Shown piece after piece: positions 14,519 through 29,237 of a stretch of 64,000 nt of DNA. The DNA is from Pempheris klunzingeri (lineage: Eukaryota; Chordata; Actinopteri; Acropomatiformes; Pempheridae): the NCBI RefSeq assembly GCF_042242105.1, contig NC_092013.1, forward strand, positions 7,768,118 through 7,832,117, in the 5' to 3' direction. Positions within the stretch are counted from its first letter, which is position 1. Every line of letters begins with the position of its first letter. The notes beneath the pieces were generated by a model. The model had not been told where the DNA came from and ran no database searches. It was given only the letters and a program-made list of their open reading frames with translations. Made by a program: the position numbers and the translations under genes.

Positions 14519-15694
14519 TACAAGATATTAGGCCACTGTACAAATCAGTGTGAATCGTACAGTACAACGCAGAATTAAGACTGTTTCTCGAGGTTTGTCA
14601 TTCAAAGCTGTATACGAGGTGCTTCAAGAATACACAAGAGTTTCAGAACTTCTGCTGTGCATGCATGATTTCATATTTGCCATGCATGAGTTGGTATTTC
14701 AGTGTTTTAAGAAAGAGTCCTAAAAAATGGCGACCCAACAAAACGACTGAATTGTATGAGTAAATGTATAAAGCACAAAAAAAGAACAAGTTGTCCGGTA
14801 CAGTATATCCCTCATGAGATTTGGCACACACGATAATGCACAATGCAATATAAATAGTTTATCAATAGGGTGTGTACAGTCAAGTTACAGTATCAACCAA
14901 TCCAGGTGAAAGCCTGGGAAGCTTACAAACAGGTGGGAGGTACACTGTATATAAATGACTCTTTAGCTGCAAAGTATGGTAACAAAAAACACTCAGGCAA
15001 CATCGAGAATTGTTAAGTGAAAAAAAATGTCACTCTCATTCACTCAAACTTTTCTGGACATACAAAAAACACTCCCTCGGGCCTTTAGTCACTGCAAAAG
15101 ACATATTCCAAAGGATCAATAAATAAAGTCTTCAACACAGAGAACAAACCAGTTTACCGCTTCCCACTTTGTGCAAGAAAATATGGGCAACCCTTTCCAT
15201 ATTTACAAACTGTTATTCATTTGCCCTCGGTCAAAATGAAGAGCAGAAAGAATGGTACCATAGGTTTGATTGATAAGATATAGGAGAAGTGTGTGCTTTA
15301 GTTTTTATATCAGATTTATTCTGTATCCTGTCCCTGATTTCTGCATTTCGACAGCGTCGCCTCCTTCCTCCCCCTCGCCCCCCCCTCCTAGTTGTCTTCT
15401 CCCGCTTTTGGATTTATGGCAAAAACCCTGTAATCGAGGGTGTGTTTGTTTGTCTGTGTGTGTGTGTGTGTCGTGGGGGGGGTCCACCTGGGGGTCTCCG
15501 TTGCTGCCATCTCCCACCCCTGCCAGTGTGTGTCACCCGGATGGCCATGACTGACTGGGAGAGGAGGGCGTGGAAGTGCTGCTTGCTGCCACATGAGAGA
15601 AAGTGCTTATATACAGTGTCTTTGGATTAAAACTGGTAAATATCGCCATAAAAAATTTCAAGAGTGTCTTTTGGGGGTTGTTGAGCCAAGCGCT
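14519..15694 (-). other. camk2n1 3' untranslated region
   Basis: The region between the camk2n1 stop codon and the nearest downstream AATAAA on the same strand. It has no credible coding content. The open frames at 15270-15630 on both strands come from a C-rich/TG-rich stretch (15360-15540). The extent is inferred from the poly(A) signal only. Confidence 0.55.
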
Positions 15695-17300
<1,606 letters not shown>

Positions 17301-19749
17301 GTGCGCCAGTACAGATCTTTGTGGAGACGTCCTTTACGCGCCACCACTCGACGAGTTACAGACGTCTAATCTTCCAGCCTGTATAACAATATTACAAATT
17401 CGTTGATTTATTTGATTGGGGCGACGTTGTGCACGTCGTGTGTCCAACGAGTCAGAGCTCACCAGAGGATGGCAGTGTTTTCATAGGCTGAGATGTGACT
17501 TTTGGCCCCATGGCGCACTTCCAGCTCCATACTGAGGGCCTTCACTGTTTGCACGCATTTTCACCACAATTTCTAGACAACTATAACATCACTGTGGAGG
17601 GGTTGAATGGGGGTTGAACAAAGCACATGTGGGGACACTCAGGAAGCCGTTTTATTGAATTATCTGGACATTTGCTGAGTAAGCGATAATCCATGATACA
17701 GATTTGGTGATGATCCAGGTCTTACTGAGTATTTTGTCCAGATATTTTCTTAAAAATTATCTGTAGTTGGCCTCCCAAATACAATAACGCCCACACGCAC
17801 AACATCAAACATTTTGCTGTTTGTTATCACACTGGGTTTAAAGTTAGAAGATCAGAAGATGGTATGAAATGTGGTTTGTTTTGTTAAATACAACCCCCCT
17901 GGGACTGTCTTTAGGTTGAAACCAGTTCTTATTGGGTTTACCACCCACTGCAGTCTGCAGTGTTTACATAAATGTGAACAGCAGCACAGATGGATCCAAC
18001 ACAACAGATTGACAGTTCAGGATACGGAGTGATGGACAGGTATTAAATCTGAACATAGACTATCCTTTCTCATAGGAACTTCAAATATCATTACGTAGAC
18101 AATGAAATGAAAGGTGATATCAGAGCGTGCAGCAGAACTAACTTTAATATGCCGTCAGCTATTCATGGAAGAGGTGCAGCCGTGACACACCTACCCCCCT
18201 GGGACTTAGAAGCTATGATTTTATCAGTGGCTCACCTTTCATATCAGAACATCTCAATTATAACTCTTATTATAACTCAGTTTCACAGATGTTGTCTCAC
18301 AACATGTGGCTATGTTGTCATTAGAAAGGGTTTTTGTATTGATTTCATTCATCAGTAACCTACCCATAAAGAATACCAGGCATGCAAACAGGAATATTAA
18401 CTTTTCATGTATTATTTTTACCCAAACAATTGGCTGTAAAACAAATAAGTCAGAACACAAAAAGCCCATGATGATTACTTGGCATGAGACTATCATGCCA
18501 AGTAATCATCATGGGCTCAGAGGCGGAACCGAATTATAGTGTCAATTACATAGGAAAGAAAAAAAGAGAAAAAGTAGGCAAGAGATAGAAAATGAGAAGC
18601 GATATGGTGAAAAAATGGAACTAAAACAGACACATATCTACAGTCAGTATCATCCACAACAACTAAAAAGGCCACATGAGCATAACAAATGACCCACAGC
18701 AGCCACAAGTGACAAGTGAATTACTGGATGATGCTAAAATTTACTGTAACTGTAGAACAAGTGGAGAAAAGTCACAAAGACGATGAACTGACTCAGTAAA
18801 GTCAGTTACACAGAAATGATCTATCTAATGTTTGCTAACATCAGCCACCATAAGCTACTCGGCACACCAGACCAAGTAAACCCCCCTGGTGTATTTAGTT
18901 GAGCAGGGATACATTTAATTCCTTATGAAGTTAACTTATCATCTATAATATCCAAAATGCCTGCTGTATTACCTGACACTGGCTTGACTAATGTCATGCT
19001 GGTGCTGGTTCAAAGCTTGTGAAAACTTTCTTTTAATATTCAGCTGATTAGTGAGAAACAAACAAATTTGATGTCTGGAAAAAAAACATTCTTTTGTGTG
19101 TAAGCAGTATAATACTCCAATTTTCTTCATCAGGCCTGCACAGCTGTGGTTTGATCAGAAATCAGTGACAGCAGTCTGGCAAAAAAAAGAAACCAACAAA
19201 AAAACAGGTGACTTCATAAACTATCATCAGATTGCGACTGAAACGTCTCCAAATCCTGATTGTTGCATGGAAGTTGGTGGCATCACCTTTATCCAACCAG
19301 GTCTGACATCACCAAAACTGTTCTGACTTTTGCAGAAAATGTTGTGCTCATGTTTGGCCTCGCTGCTCAAAGTAAGAAAAATGACTTTAAGATGCACAGA
19401 TGCATCAATTTCACAAATTTGAAAAAAAAAAAAAAAAAAGGCAAACTCAACTCACTGAACTCTGACACAAATCCACACACTCTCTAAGTTTGAATATTTA
19501 TTGCCATGAAAGGTTTTTTTTTATGGACTTATGGACTTTACAAGGCTGTAGGCTTATAAAGTGCCTTCTGTATTGGATCTGAGACACAAGACACATCACA
19601 TTACATTGGCGTTAACAGAATAATCAGAGCTGTGCATGTTTGTTTACACAACCACCTTTGTCCCATGCCAGCACAAACATTTTCAGGGGAATGAAAGATT
19701 CAGACATAAAATGGTCGCTTTCATTATCTTAATTCTATCATTATCTTCA
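17301..19749. other. Intergenic stretch between camk2n1 and the first protease gene
   Basis: No gene is supported. The interval holds the CpG-rich upstream flank of camk2n1 (to about 17460), a perfect 25-bp hairpin at 18463-18517, an A-run at about 19423-19439, and the presumed 3' UTR of the minus-strand protease ending here. Confidence 0.6.
18463..18517. repeat. Perfect 25-bp inverted repeat (hairpin) with 5-nt loop
   Basis: The left arm, 18463-18487, begins AGCCCATGATGATTACTTGG. The right arm, 18493-18517, is its exact reverse complement over all 25 bases, and the loop is GACTA. It is not bounded by target-site duplications that I can see and is not part of an obvious transposon terminus. 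Confidence 0.95.
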
Positions 19750-22700
19750 TCAGTATTTTGTGCAGCGTTGGTACGACCGGTAGATGGTTTGGTCGATCCA
19801 TCTGCGGAATTTGGACACGGCCGTGTAGACTCCTGGAAACTTAGCATCACCGCAGCCGTTGCCCCAGGAGACCACACCATACACACGCCCCCCACACACC
19901 AGCGGCCCCCCAGAGTCTCCCTGCAAAGACAAAACCACACCCTCCATCAGTTGTCATGTCACAATGTTCCTCGTGGAAAAAACTAATTATCTGAGTTTCT
20001 CATAGTTTACTGGAAAGTCGTTTTAATGTCCTCGGCTGCAGTTACAGGATACACTCAGTCATACAAAGAGTCGGAGCGGCGGGGCCTCTTAGGCGACAGT
20101 TTCAAGAAGCATTTTCTTCTCCTGTTTCTCACATGTTCCAGCCAACTTAGGTCAAGTCTTTATTGTTAATTAAGCAAGACACTACAACACTGTTATAGTC
20201 ATAACAGTCCAATAGTCAGTTTGAACTTAAATCACAAGATGTGGCTTTAACAGAGAGGAACGTCATGTTTCCACATTAGGTGCTGTGAAAAATCACTGTA
20301 AAATCAGACCATTACTTCACAAAAAAGAACATCTTAATTTATGTTTTCACATGTAAAATAGACATATTACACCTAAGAAGTAAACCTTTCATATACAAAA
20401 TGTTAGAAAATGACACGTGCCTTCATCCTGTGAATTTTATAATATGTGAAATGTTGTTTCATGTGTAAAATGTGATAAATCACATTGGTGTATATGTGGA
20501 TTTATCACATTTTGAACCCTTAATTTTTAACAAAAAGCATTGAGGCTTTTTCATCTCGAGCGCTTCACATGTAAAATCTCCTGAACTCACGTGTGCCTGC
20601 ATGTGAGTTCATCACATGTGAAAGATGTTCCACATTTGATAGAGATGTGATCAAGTCATATGTGTCCCAGGGAATTTTTACACACACAAAAAAATGACCT
20701 ACAGAGATGTGAGAAACAAAACTGTGTTTTCACAAAATGGTTGGATTCACCAAACCAGAATCTTTTGCTGCCACTTGGAAATGCCAACACACTAAAGTTG
20801 CCTGCTGCAGGGTTAAATATAGCACATTTTAATTAGTCATTCAGCTCTTTACCTAAGGCAAAATATAGCCTACTGGTATATCACACATTGAATTTCATGT
20901 AATTTTCTTCTCACATCAAATGTTGGGGCAGAAATTCTTTCATGATATAAATTACCAAATCGGAGCACGCTGTTTGTCTACATGCTTCAAAATTACAGCA
21001 AGGTTTTCAGTCCTGATGCTATTTCAGGGTCGCTTTTCAATCTCCTCTATCATAACTAAAACAATTCCTGAAGGTGGACTGCCATGTCTGCTTAATAAAA
21101 GCTTGTAGCTGAACCAACACTGACATTATGAACTGTTTCCTCGTACCGTCAGGGGGACGAGCTTCCCAAATCTGTGTTACTGTTTAGTTTAATGTGAGTT
21201 GATGAAAAGAGGATGACCCAGTGCAATGTGATACACACTGTGGGAACCAAGGCCTGTACCTCGGAGAATTTATCATTTCAAAATGGATTTAATGGTTTTT
21301 CAAAGATCAAATGATCATGTTTGTCACAATGGGGCAGATTGGACAGTCATTAATGTGCAACACCCACTTACCTCACAGCTGAAAGTGTTCAGAATTAACT
21401 GCTCAACACCAGTAAATGTACAGTGGGGCAAAAAAGTATTTAGTCAGCCACCAATTGTGCAAGTTCTCCCACTTAAAAAGATGAGAGCGGCCTGTAATTT
21501 TCATCATAGGTACACTTCAACTATGAGAGACAGAATGGGGGGAAAGAATCCAGGAAATCACATTGTAGGATTTTTAATGAATTAATTGGTAAATTCCTCG
21601 GTAAAATAAGTATTTGGTCACCTACAAACAAGCAAGATTTCTGGCTCTCACAGACCTGTAACTTCTTCTTTGTATCGTGAGATTTTGAGTGAAAACCTCC
21701 TTCCATCAGCAAGGGCATTGAAGATGAAACGTGGCTGGGTCTTTCAGCATGACAATGATCCCAAACACACCGCCGTTTGACCTCTGTCATTGCCAACAAA
21801 GGGTATATAACAAAGTATTGAGATGAACCACCATAATTTGCAAATAAATTCTTTAAAAATCAGACAATGTGATTTTCTGGGGTTTTTTTTTCTCATTTTG
21901 TCTCTCATAGTTGAGGTATACCTATGATGAAAATTACAGGCCTCTCTCATCTTTTTAAGTGGGAGAACTTGCACAATTGGTGGCTGACTAAATACTTTTT
22001 TGCCTCACTGTAGGTATAATTTGTCTTGTGTACCTTGCATGCATCTTTTCCACCAGTTCTGTATCCAGCACAGATCATGTTGGCTGTGATGTTTCCGTTA
22101 AAGGACTCGCTGCTGTTACACCTGGCAGTTGAAACAATGGGCACGGTGACCGTCCTCAGGGTGAAAGGGGCCTGGCTTCCCCCCAGACTGTTGTAGCCCC
22201 ACCCAGACACCCGACACACCAAGCCCTCGACCACTCCTGTCCCCTGCCTGGGCAGAGGCGCCAGCGACACAAATTTGTTCAGCACCATGGGGGCTCGCAA
22301 CTGGACACAAAACAAGAGTTTCTTGAATCTATCATGTCAAACATGAATATACAATAATATACAATATTATTTTGTTTTACTGATCACTATTTGTATATAT
22401 TAGCAAAAGATCAATGAGAAAATCGTGTGTAGTGACAAACTAACAGAAAATTATTATCCAATCCTGCAGTCCCTCTCATCTCTGCAGTCTTTTATTCTAT
22501 TTTTGTATTGTTTTGGATATACAGCCCGTAAACTCTGCTTTCATTGACCCTTCTTTCATTTTTCAGTCTCTCAAATCTCTGATAAGCCCACTGTACACTA
22601 GCTGCTCCGCTGCAAACAGCAGGTATGCAGAGTTAGTGACAAGCTGGTGTGGAAAGTGAGGAAGAATCTGAATGTTGCACAGGTGATTCTGTGCCGATGT

Positions 22701-23851
22701 GGTATTTATACTTTGTTCCAGTGCTCCCACATTGGCTAAAATAATGCAGATTTAAAGCACCATCTTTATTCTTTAAGCCACAAAGAATAAAAGGTGCCTC
22801 CCTCAGTGGCCATAGCTGGTTATTGGGATTTAGTTATTTAATAATATTATATAGTAATTATATAGGAATATAGTAATATTCCTCTAGATACTCTAAAAAC
22901 GCTGAGTAACTGTTTAATTATCATTCACATACACCTACACAAAGGTGTGACAACACCAACAGTTTATCATACAATCAGAAAGTGTTGTTTTCTTTGCGTT
23001 TATCCTGTTTCAAACTTTCACACAATAAGTGATAAGAGCTGAGAAAGAAAATTATTAATCAGAGAACATATCATCATGATCATCATCATAAATAGGTGAA
23101 ACATTTTAATAAAAGACAAAACTGTTTTTGCAAAATCTTCTCAAGGACAAAATACATCTAAAATGTAATATAACAATAGGCATTAATTAATACATTTTAA
23201 AAGCTGTGGTCTACATCTGTGAAATTTGAAGACCATTGCTTTGTGGCTAAATCTGTGCACTGTGTCTGCGCTACCTTAATGAGCATGATGTCAGCGTTGT
23301 TGGTGCTCCTGTTGTAGAGGGGATGGGTGACCAGCTTGTGGGGCTTAGCGTACTGCTCAGTGCCCTCAAAGTTATTTACGATGTAGTCGCCTGCCACTAT
23401 CATCATGTGCTCTGCCCTAAAAGACAGGGCAGTTCCACTTTACATCACATTCATCAACAAATATAGCACTAAATATATAATGGCCTTGGGAGGTGATCAG
23501 TACTGACCACCTCCAAAGTGAGACAGAGGAGAAAAAATCATTATTTTCAACACCATTAGTTGGAGACATCATGATCATGATTTATTGGCCTGTCATTTTA
23601 TACTTGTGAGTACATTTTTAGTATAGTTGAACTGAAAGGCACACCAATAGGCAGGGAAGGTGGGAGTGACTTGAACTGATATACATGACAAATCATGAGC
23701 CGGATTCAAAGTCACAGCGCAGAGTGAGCACACAGGCCGCCATGAAGCCAGAAGTGTTTGTCTGCCAGGGAACAATGGCTTACTGTGCAGAGAGGACTAG
23801 GACAGTATAACAGAAATACAGCCAGTTTCCTGGATCCAGACAAGATCACAC

Positions 23852-23892
<41 letters not shown>

Positions 23893-26800
23893 TGATGATG
23901 TGACAAGGTCAGTCGACTCGACAGCATGTGTGTGTGCTGTTTAACTCCCCATTCATCTGTATACAGGTTTACTTTGCGTCATGATCTGGCGGCTTGGTTT
24001 TGACGTTACCTGCCTGTAGCAGAATGGATGCTTGCTTTTAGACATCTGTTGGGACCATCTGCTCACAACATAAAATCATGCCAAGTTAGCTTCTACACAG
24101 TGACTTCTACAGAGTCCGCTGAAAGAATGCCAGGAGGATGTCATTGCCTGTCCAAGTGTTTCAGAAACAGTTTGATCTTTACCTTGAGCAGTAAAGTTCA
24201 AACGCAACTGCCAGGTCACGTTTTAGATTTATGAGGGAAGAGGTGTTTAAAGGCAATCCAGTAAGGAGGCAGAAAAACAGCTTTGATTCTTTATTGACTT
24301 TTCCTTTAGCCAAATAGCTTTGGGTTAATAAAACCAAATGTTGTAGACCAAAATTAACAGTCTATAGCTTTCGGACATCACGCTGTACAATACGATACTT
24401 TCCAGCATAACATAGCCAGTAATTCAGTAATTTGCTGAATCACTGACTGGCTTTGCAGGTATTTGGTCATAAAACAACTATTGGACAAAGAAACTTGATG
24501 ATATCTCTAAATGGAAACGTAAGTGATCACTCAAGTCAGGTGTCATCATCTAAGGGAACACGAATGTCTGCGCCGAATTTATGACAATGAGACTGTATTT
24601 AAAGATGGGCGTCTCCCACTGAACAAAAATAAAGCCAAAATATCACAAATACAGGCACCACCATCTTGTGCTGGTGACATAATTTGGAGTCCATGCAGCA
24701 GGGTTTGGTGCCGAAGTCGTGGTATAAAGCTCCCACCCACTCAGAGTTAGCTGTCAATTATGACATCACACTACCTTTTTTTTATAGCATCAAATAACTA
24801 ATGAAAACCATACATGTTAACATACATCAGCATAATAAATACTACCTAAAACTGCGAAAAAATTGTTTGCAGTTTGATTTCTTTAGTTTGTCTTCATCTC
24901 TTCTGCTAACAAGGAAGGGGGCGGAGTTTATGACCTATACTGTAGCCAGCCACTAGTGCAGATCAGTATGATTTCGAGCAGTCCTGTTGTTCATCTTTAT
25001 ATACAGCCTAAGCTCAAAACCAAAGGCATCAGCCTAATGGTGGCTCAAGAGGAAAAGCCACTTGGTTACATCTGGGCACCATGAACATCTATACGTAACA
25101 TCAAGCTAATCCCTCCAATAGTTGTTCTGATATATTTGAGACCAAAGTGGTGGACTGGCCTAACGACCGCCATCCATAGAATCATGCTAGCATAGCTAAA
25201 AAATATTAAACATAAAGAAGCATGTGAACTTTCCATCAACATGGAAGTCATGACAGTAACAAAAGAATCAAAAGTAAGTAAAAAGGATCGATAGCTTATT
25301 GATGGCAGCTATTGAACATTCTTACCCGATGTTACAATGCGCTGCGGTCAGCACCCAGTACCTGTGAACCAATGATCCACCACAGAAGTGTTGGCCCCTG
25401 GTGCTCTGCAGTGACACAATGTATTTGATGGAGTTTGGTGCAGCGGTGTGACCACCTACTATACGGCCCTGCATGAGCACATGGCCTGTATGTGAACAAA
25501 AACATTTACAGGTTAAGACGTGAAAAGCAGATTTAGAGTTGTGTAAGTTTATGTTAAGATTCGGAGTCATCCAGTTTGTTGGATATCCAGAAAGGATAAG
25601 TCAAAGAAAACAGGACTTGCTTGAAGACTCTGAACCAAAAAGCTTCTTTGGTTCTGACTGGCTGGTGGAAGGTGACAGTTGTTTGAGTTGTTCCAAGTCA
25701 GTGCTCATAAAGCTGATGAAGTGTGGATGTTAAAACCACTTACTTTCCCCTACTTACAGAGAAACGTGGCACAACTTCAAAAACCGAAATGGTTCCTTCA
25801 TGCTTTCAGCTAAACTACAAAAACATCTTGCATATATAGTAACAGCTCCCCAGGTGTGGATATCAATCACGCTTAAAAAGTCATAGTATTTATAAAACAT
25901 GGATAGCCGTCAGTGAACAAAAGAGAAACATAAAGAGTGAAGCCATACTAATCCCCCCTTCAAGTCCATTGACTGGTCCTAACAATAGTGGTTTTCTGTC
26001 ACCTGTGAGGCCACTGCGTAATGAAGGTAATCCAATATAACCTGACCTTCTAGTGTCGCCACCTCACTCTGGGCTCTGAAACATTAGAGTGGGGGCTCTC
26101 CCTGCCTGTCTTACGCAATAACTACTGTACATTGATCTCAGGGTGTGGAGACATGAGTACAGACTATTTCCTGGGAATATCCATATTCCTTATTCTAACC
26201 ATGTGTGGAAAAATATTTGAATTTTTTATGAATACCTTTGATGAGTAATTACAGACTAAACGGCTGACCCCATGAAGTTGAGGAAAGCAATTAAAGGGTT
26301 AGTTTGCTGAAATCTCGTTTGTTGAATCTGCACAAACACCAAAATATAAAAATACCAAGTAACCATTTTACAAGGGATTACGTGCCCGACCAGTTGCCAG
26401 CCAACCAGCATAGACAGCATAGATAGGAAGCTACTGCTCCCAGCGAAGACGTCCGGCAAATAACCTTCTATAAAATGCAGAATTGTTGTCTTTTTCTTGT
26501 TTTTTTGCAGAATAAACAATCAAGATTCATTTGTGAGATTTAAAGCTGGTGGTATGTAGATTTTGTTACTTTTGTACAGAGACAGACCAGCTTTTTACCT
26601 CTGTTTACAGTCTTTGTGCTAAGCTAGGCTAATTGGCTACTGGCTTCAGCTTAATATTTACTGAACACACACAAGAGTGGTATTGATCTTCTCATCTAAC
26701 TCTCAGCAAAAAGACTAATATGCATATTTCCCAAAATATTACAATATTAACATTTTTTTTTTTTAAATGGCCACCTCTCTGACACTGATTGAATAAAAAG

Positions 26801-26927
26801 CTGTAGGACCATTAAGCCGCAACAGAATCCAACATTAAAACTGGACAAAACTGAAAAATATGTACTCACTGTGGACTGTCGTGAGGTCCAGTAGGACACA
26901 ACATAAACACATGAGCAGGCTCATCAT
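19750..26927 (-). CDS. Secreted trypsin-like serine protease (five coding exons)
   Basis: Exons 26927-26870, 25485-25326, 23416-23275, 22300-22034 and 19920-19750 join in phase to 265 residues. An N-terminal hydrophobic stretch ([19 protein letters not shown]) is a likely signal peptide. A short propeptide ends at Arg27, followed by mature IVGG. The catalytic triad is His69 (LTAAHC), Asp115 (NNADIMLIK) and Ser212 (GDSGGPLVC). Asp206 sits six residues before the serine (KDACKGDSGG), and with SWG and PGVYT it predicts cleavage after Lys/Arg. Eight cysteines match four of the standard trypsin-fold disulfides. The propeptide lacks the acidic enteropeptidase site of pancreatic trypsinogens, so a non-digestive role is possible. 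The five-exon layout and intron phases match the divergent neighbour at 30831-33629, so the two are probably ancient paralogues. I do not know the specific orthologue. Confidence 0.93.
20340..20660. repeat. Degenerate repeat of a CACATGTGAAA-type motif
   Basis: Variants of ACATGTGAAA / TTTCACATGT recur many times within about 320 bases in both orientations. They include an imperfect palindrome at 20467-20513, whose outer 15 bases (AAAATGTGATAAATC) pair exactly with the other side. The segment lies in the last intron of the minus-strand protease and probably derives from a foldback-type element. Confidence 0.5.
21421..22010. mobile_element. Non-autonomous Tc1/mariner element (590 bp) in a protease intron
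   Basis: Both ends begin CAGTG(G/A)GGCAAAAAAGTATT and continue as long inverted repeats of about 180 bp with few mismatches. TA dinucleotides flank the element on both sides (21419-21420 and 22011-22012), as Tc1/mariner insertions leave. The interior keeps a short piece of transposase: on the plus strand near 21745-21775 it reads [11 protein letters not shown], which belongs to the DDE region of Tc1 transposases. Most of the transposase is deleted, so the element cannot move by itself. Its right edge is about 21 bp inside the intron from the exon 4 donor. Confidence 0.93.
23854..23888. repeat. (CA)n microsatellite
   Basis: A CA run of about 17 units in the second intron of the minus-strand protease. 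Confidence 0.95.
25030..25210. repeat. Dispersed teleost repeat fragment
   Basis: The segment contains GGCACCATGAACATCTATACG, CCTCCAATAGTTGTTCTGAT and ACCAAAGTGGTGGACTGGCC, followed by CATGCTAGCATAGCTAAA. From general knowledge these phrases belong to a highly repeated family in percomorph fish. The copy is degenerate and lies in the second intron (23417-25325) of the minus-strand protease. The family name is not assigned. Confidence 0.6.
26285..26745. repeat. Dispersed percomorph DNA repeat copy
   Basis: Diagnostic stretches are TTAAAGGGTTAGTTTGCTGA, GTCTTTGTGCTAAGCTAGGC and ATCTTCTCATCTAACTCTCAGC, ending ATGCATATTTCCCAAAAT. I recognise this as a common non-coding repeat of spiny-rayed fish. 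It lies in the first intron of the minus-strand protease. A second partial copy in the opposite orientation is at about 28370-28455. Confidence 0.6.
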
Positions 26928-27400
26928 AGCTGTGAAGATTTCAGGCCGTTATCCTACACCATGCCAGCAGCTGAACCACAGCAGCCAGACAACCAGTGTC
27001 CTCTGCACCTGTCTGACAGCCCAGCCTTGTGCATCCACTCCTTTCTGGGAACAGTAGGAGTCAGTCACATCAACCTTTATCCTTGAGTTTCCTCTGGAAA
27101 AAAAAGGCTTTTAATTTCATCCTTCACCATGACATGCAGCACCAGCGTCCAACACTGTACCACTGATTGAGCAGGAAAGAGAGCAACAAAGTTCACCTTC
27201 AAAAACTGTCCAGCGCCCCCCTCCTGCCATCCCAGCACTATCACAACTCTTTCTCCTGACCCTCCTGACTTGTCGAAAGGCCTTACAATGTTGCCATGGC
27301 AACACAGGGTACTGTGCCGAGCAGGTTCATCTATACTGTATCAGCATGCTCAGTCTGTGTCATCATCCAGGCTTATCCGTGCTGAAATGTTTCAATAGCC

Positions 27401-27403
<3 letters not shown>

Positions 27404-27435
<32 letters not shown>
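27404..27435. repeat. (TG)n microsatellite
   Basis: A TG run of 16 units in the intergenic region between the two divergent protease genes. Confidence 0.95.
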
Positions 27436-27436
<1 letters not shown>

Positions 27437-28369
27437 ATGGCTTTGTTTTGTAGCTGTGGGGAGATTCACGTCTGAGTCAAGACAACACAGAGGTATTCTA
27501 CGCAGCCGAGACGCACAAGAGTTCCTCTGTACGAGAGTGAATCATCAGTCATTATTGAATCTGTGTCTACGATGATAGTAACTCATTATCGTCAGCCTGA
27601 TCATCATCATTATTATCATCACCATCATCAGCCTTCTGGCGAGTCAGCATCATCCACAGCATGGGAGGAGAATCTCGCCTGACCTCCTCTTGTCCCACAT
27701 TTAGAGCGAGCTGAATAATTGATGTTTCACCCAGTAGAATGGCAGAGACGGCTTTGTGTGGCCTCCCACTGTCAGGTGTTTCCTGGACCAGCACTTACCC
27801 CACTTCACCGACAATTACCTTCAAATTCAAGGGTTTTATTCATATTTCATAAATACAGACAAAGTAAACGTGATGCATGCAAATATATTGGAAATACTGC
27901 AAACATTTAACTTCCAAGTTGGTCTTTGTAGTATGAAAACACTTTCTTTCACTAATGGTATGCAGATTCATGTGGTATTATTTGGTCAGCATAATTTATG
28001 CCACCACCCCGACACAATGGAGGTGAATGAAATTTAATTTCATAAATAAATCAATAAAACATGATTTTTTAAAGTGCTGCTTCAAACCTGTAGCTCCCAT
28101 GGACGTCTGTGGATTATCCAGAGTAATGAGCATGTTTTTTCTGGAAAGACATGTTTCTAGCAGCCCAAAACCACCTGTTTAGACCTGCTTTTGTGTCGTT
28201 TTATTTACTTTTATTTCTATCTATACTTTATTCATTACTTTTATATTGTGTCTCCTTTATGTCTTGGTTTTAACGTCTATTGTGAAGCAGTTTGTGATGT
28301 CTGATGTAAACAAATGTTACTTACATATGGATTTTACCAGAGTTACATTTACAGTGAAGGTTTAGTTTG

Positions 28370-28455
28370 AAGTATTAGGAAATATGCAAATTTGCATTCT
28401 TGATCAGAGTTAGAAGAGAATATCGACACCGATCTCATATCTGTCCATTAACCAC
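28370..28455. repeat. Partial copy of the 26285-26745 repeat family, inverted
   Basis: TTAGGAAATATGCAAATTTG followed by AGTTAGAAGAGAATATCGAC and CTCATATCTGTCCATTAA is a reverse-complement relative of the end of the copy at 26285-26745. Divergence is visible by eye, so it is an old insertion. Confidence 0.5.
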
Positions 28456-29199
28456 TGGCTGAGGGAAGTCACTGCTCCCAGACCAGAAATAATTAAAGCA
28501 CTTCACATTTCATAAAACCACAACTAGTCATTTTTACATTAAAGTTTTTGTAAGAATTAAACAAACAAGATTAATACTTTTATCAGTAATCTTCAGAGAT
28601 GCTGTAAAACAGATTTGTTTTAGTAATTTAGTTATAGTTAGTTTAGTTAAATTAGTAATTTTATATGATCTTAGTATTTGTCAGACATTTAATTTTCTGG
28701 ATTAACAATAACAGACAATCCTGTATGGCTGTTTTATACACAACATCTGAACTGATTTTCCTGGAAATGTACTTTATCAAAATATGAAAAAGATTAATAC
28801 ATTGACATAAAGTTAAATATTGCTCCACTCCTATTTGGAGCTTTGAGTGATATTCAATTCACCTCAACTGTATTGAAGCAGAGCATTTATAGTTAGTTGA
28901 GCTCAAACTTTGACAAAACCAAGGTTTTGCGTGGTCAGATTTTTTATAAACAGGCAACTGAAACATACTGTGGCTTTGTCAGTTAAATTCTCAACACAAT
29001 GTGAATATAGAGATTAAATTAAATTAAACAAATTGAGACATGTACAGTATTTTAATATCAAGACAAATACAAAAACAAATTTGTCTGCACTGACTTCATG
29101 TCAGTGACACGTGCTCTTCCCGGACTCACCACCAAACACGTCTGTACCACACTTGCAATTTTGTGCAAGGCATCTGCCTCGCTACCTCCCTCTCTCTAT

Positions 29200-29202
<3 letters not shown>

Positions 29203-29233
<31 letters not shown>
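29203..29233. repeat. (CA)n microsatellite
   Basis: A CA run of about 15 units in the intergenic region upstream of the plus-strand protease gene. Confidence 0.95.

Positions 29234-29237
<4 letters not shown>

Noticed and set aside
15270-15630. Pro/Ser-rich and Cys-rich open frames on both strands
   Set aside because: They arise from a C-rich and TG-rich low-complexity stretch inside the camk2n1 3' UTR.
18463-18517. MicroRNA precursor
   Set aside because: Known pre-miRNA stems are longer with bulges and a larger loop; here the arms are perfect and the loop is five bases.
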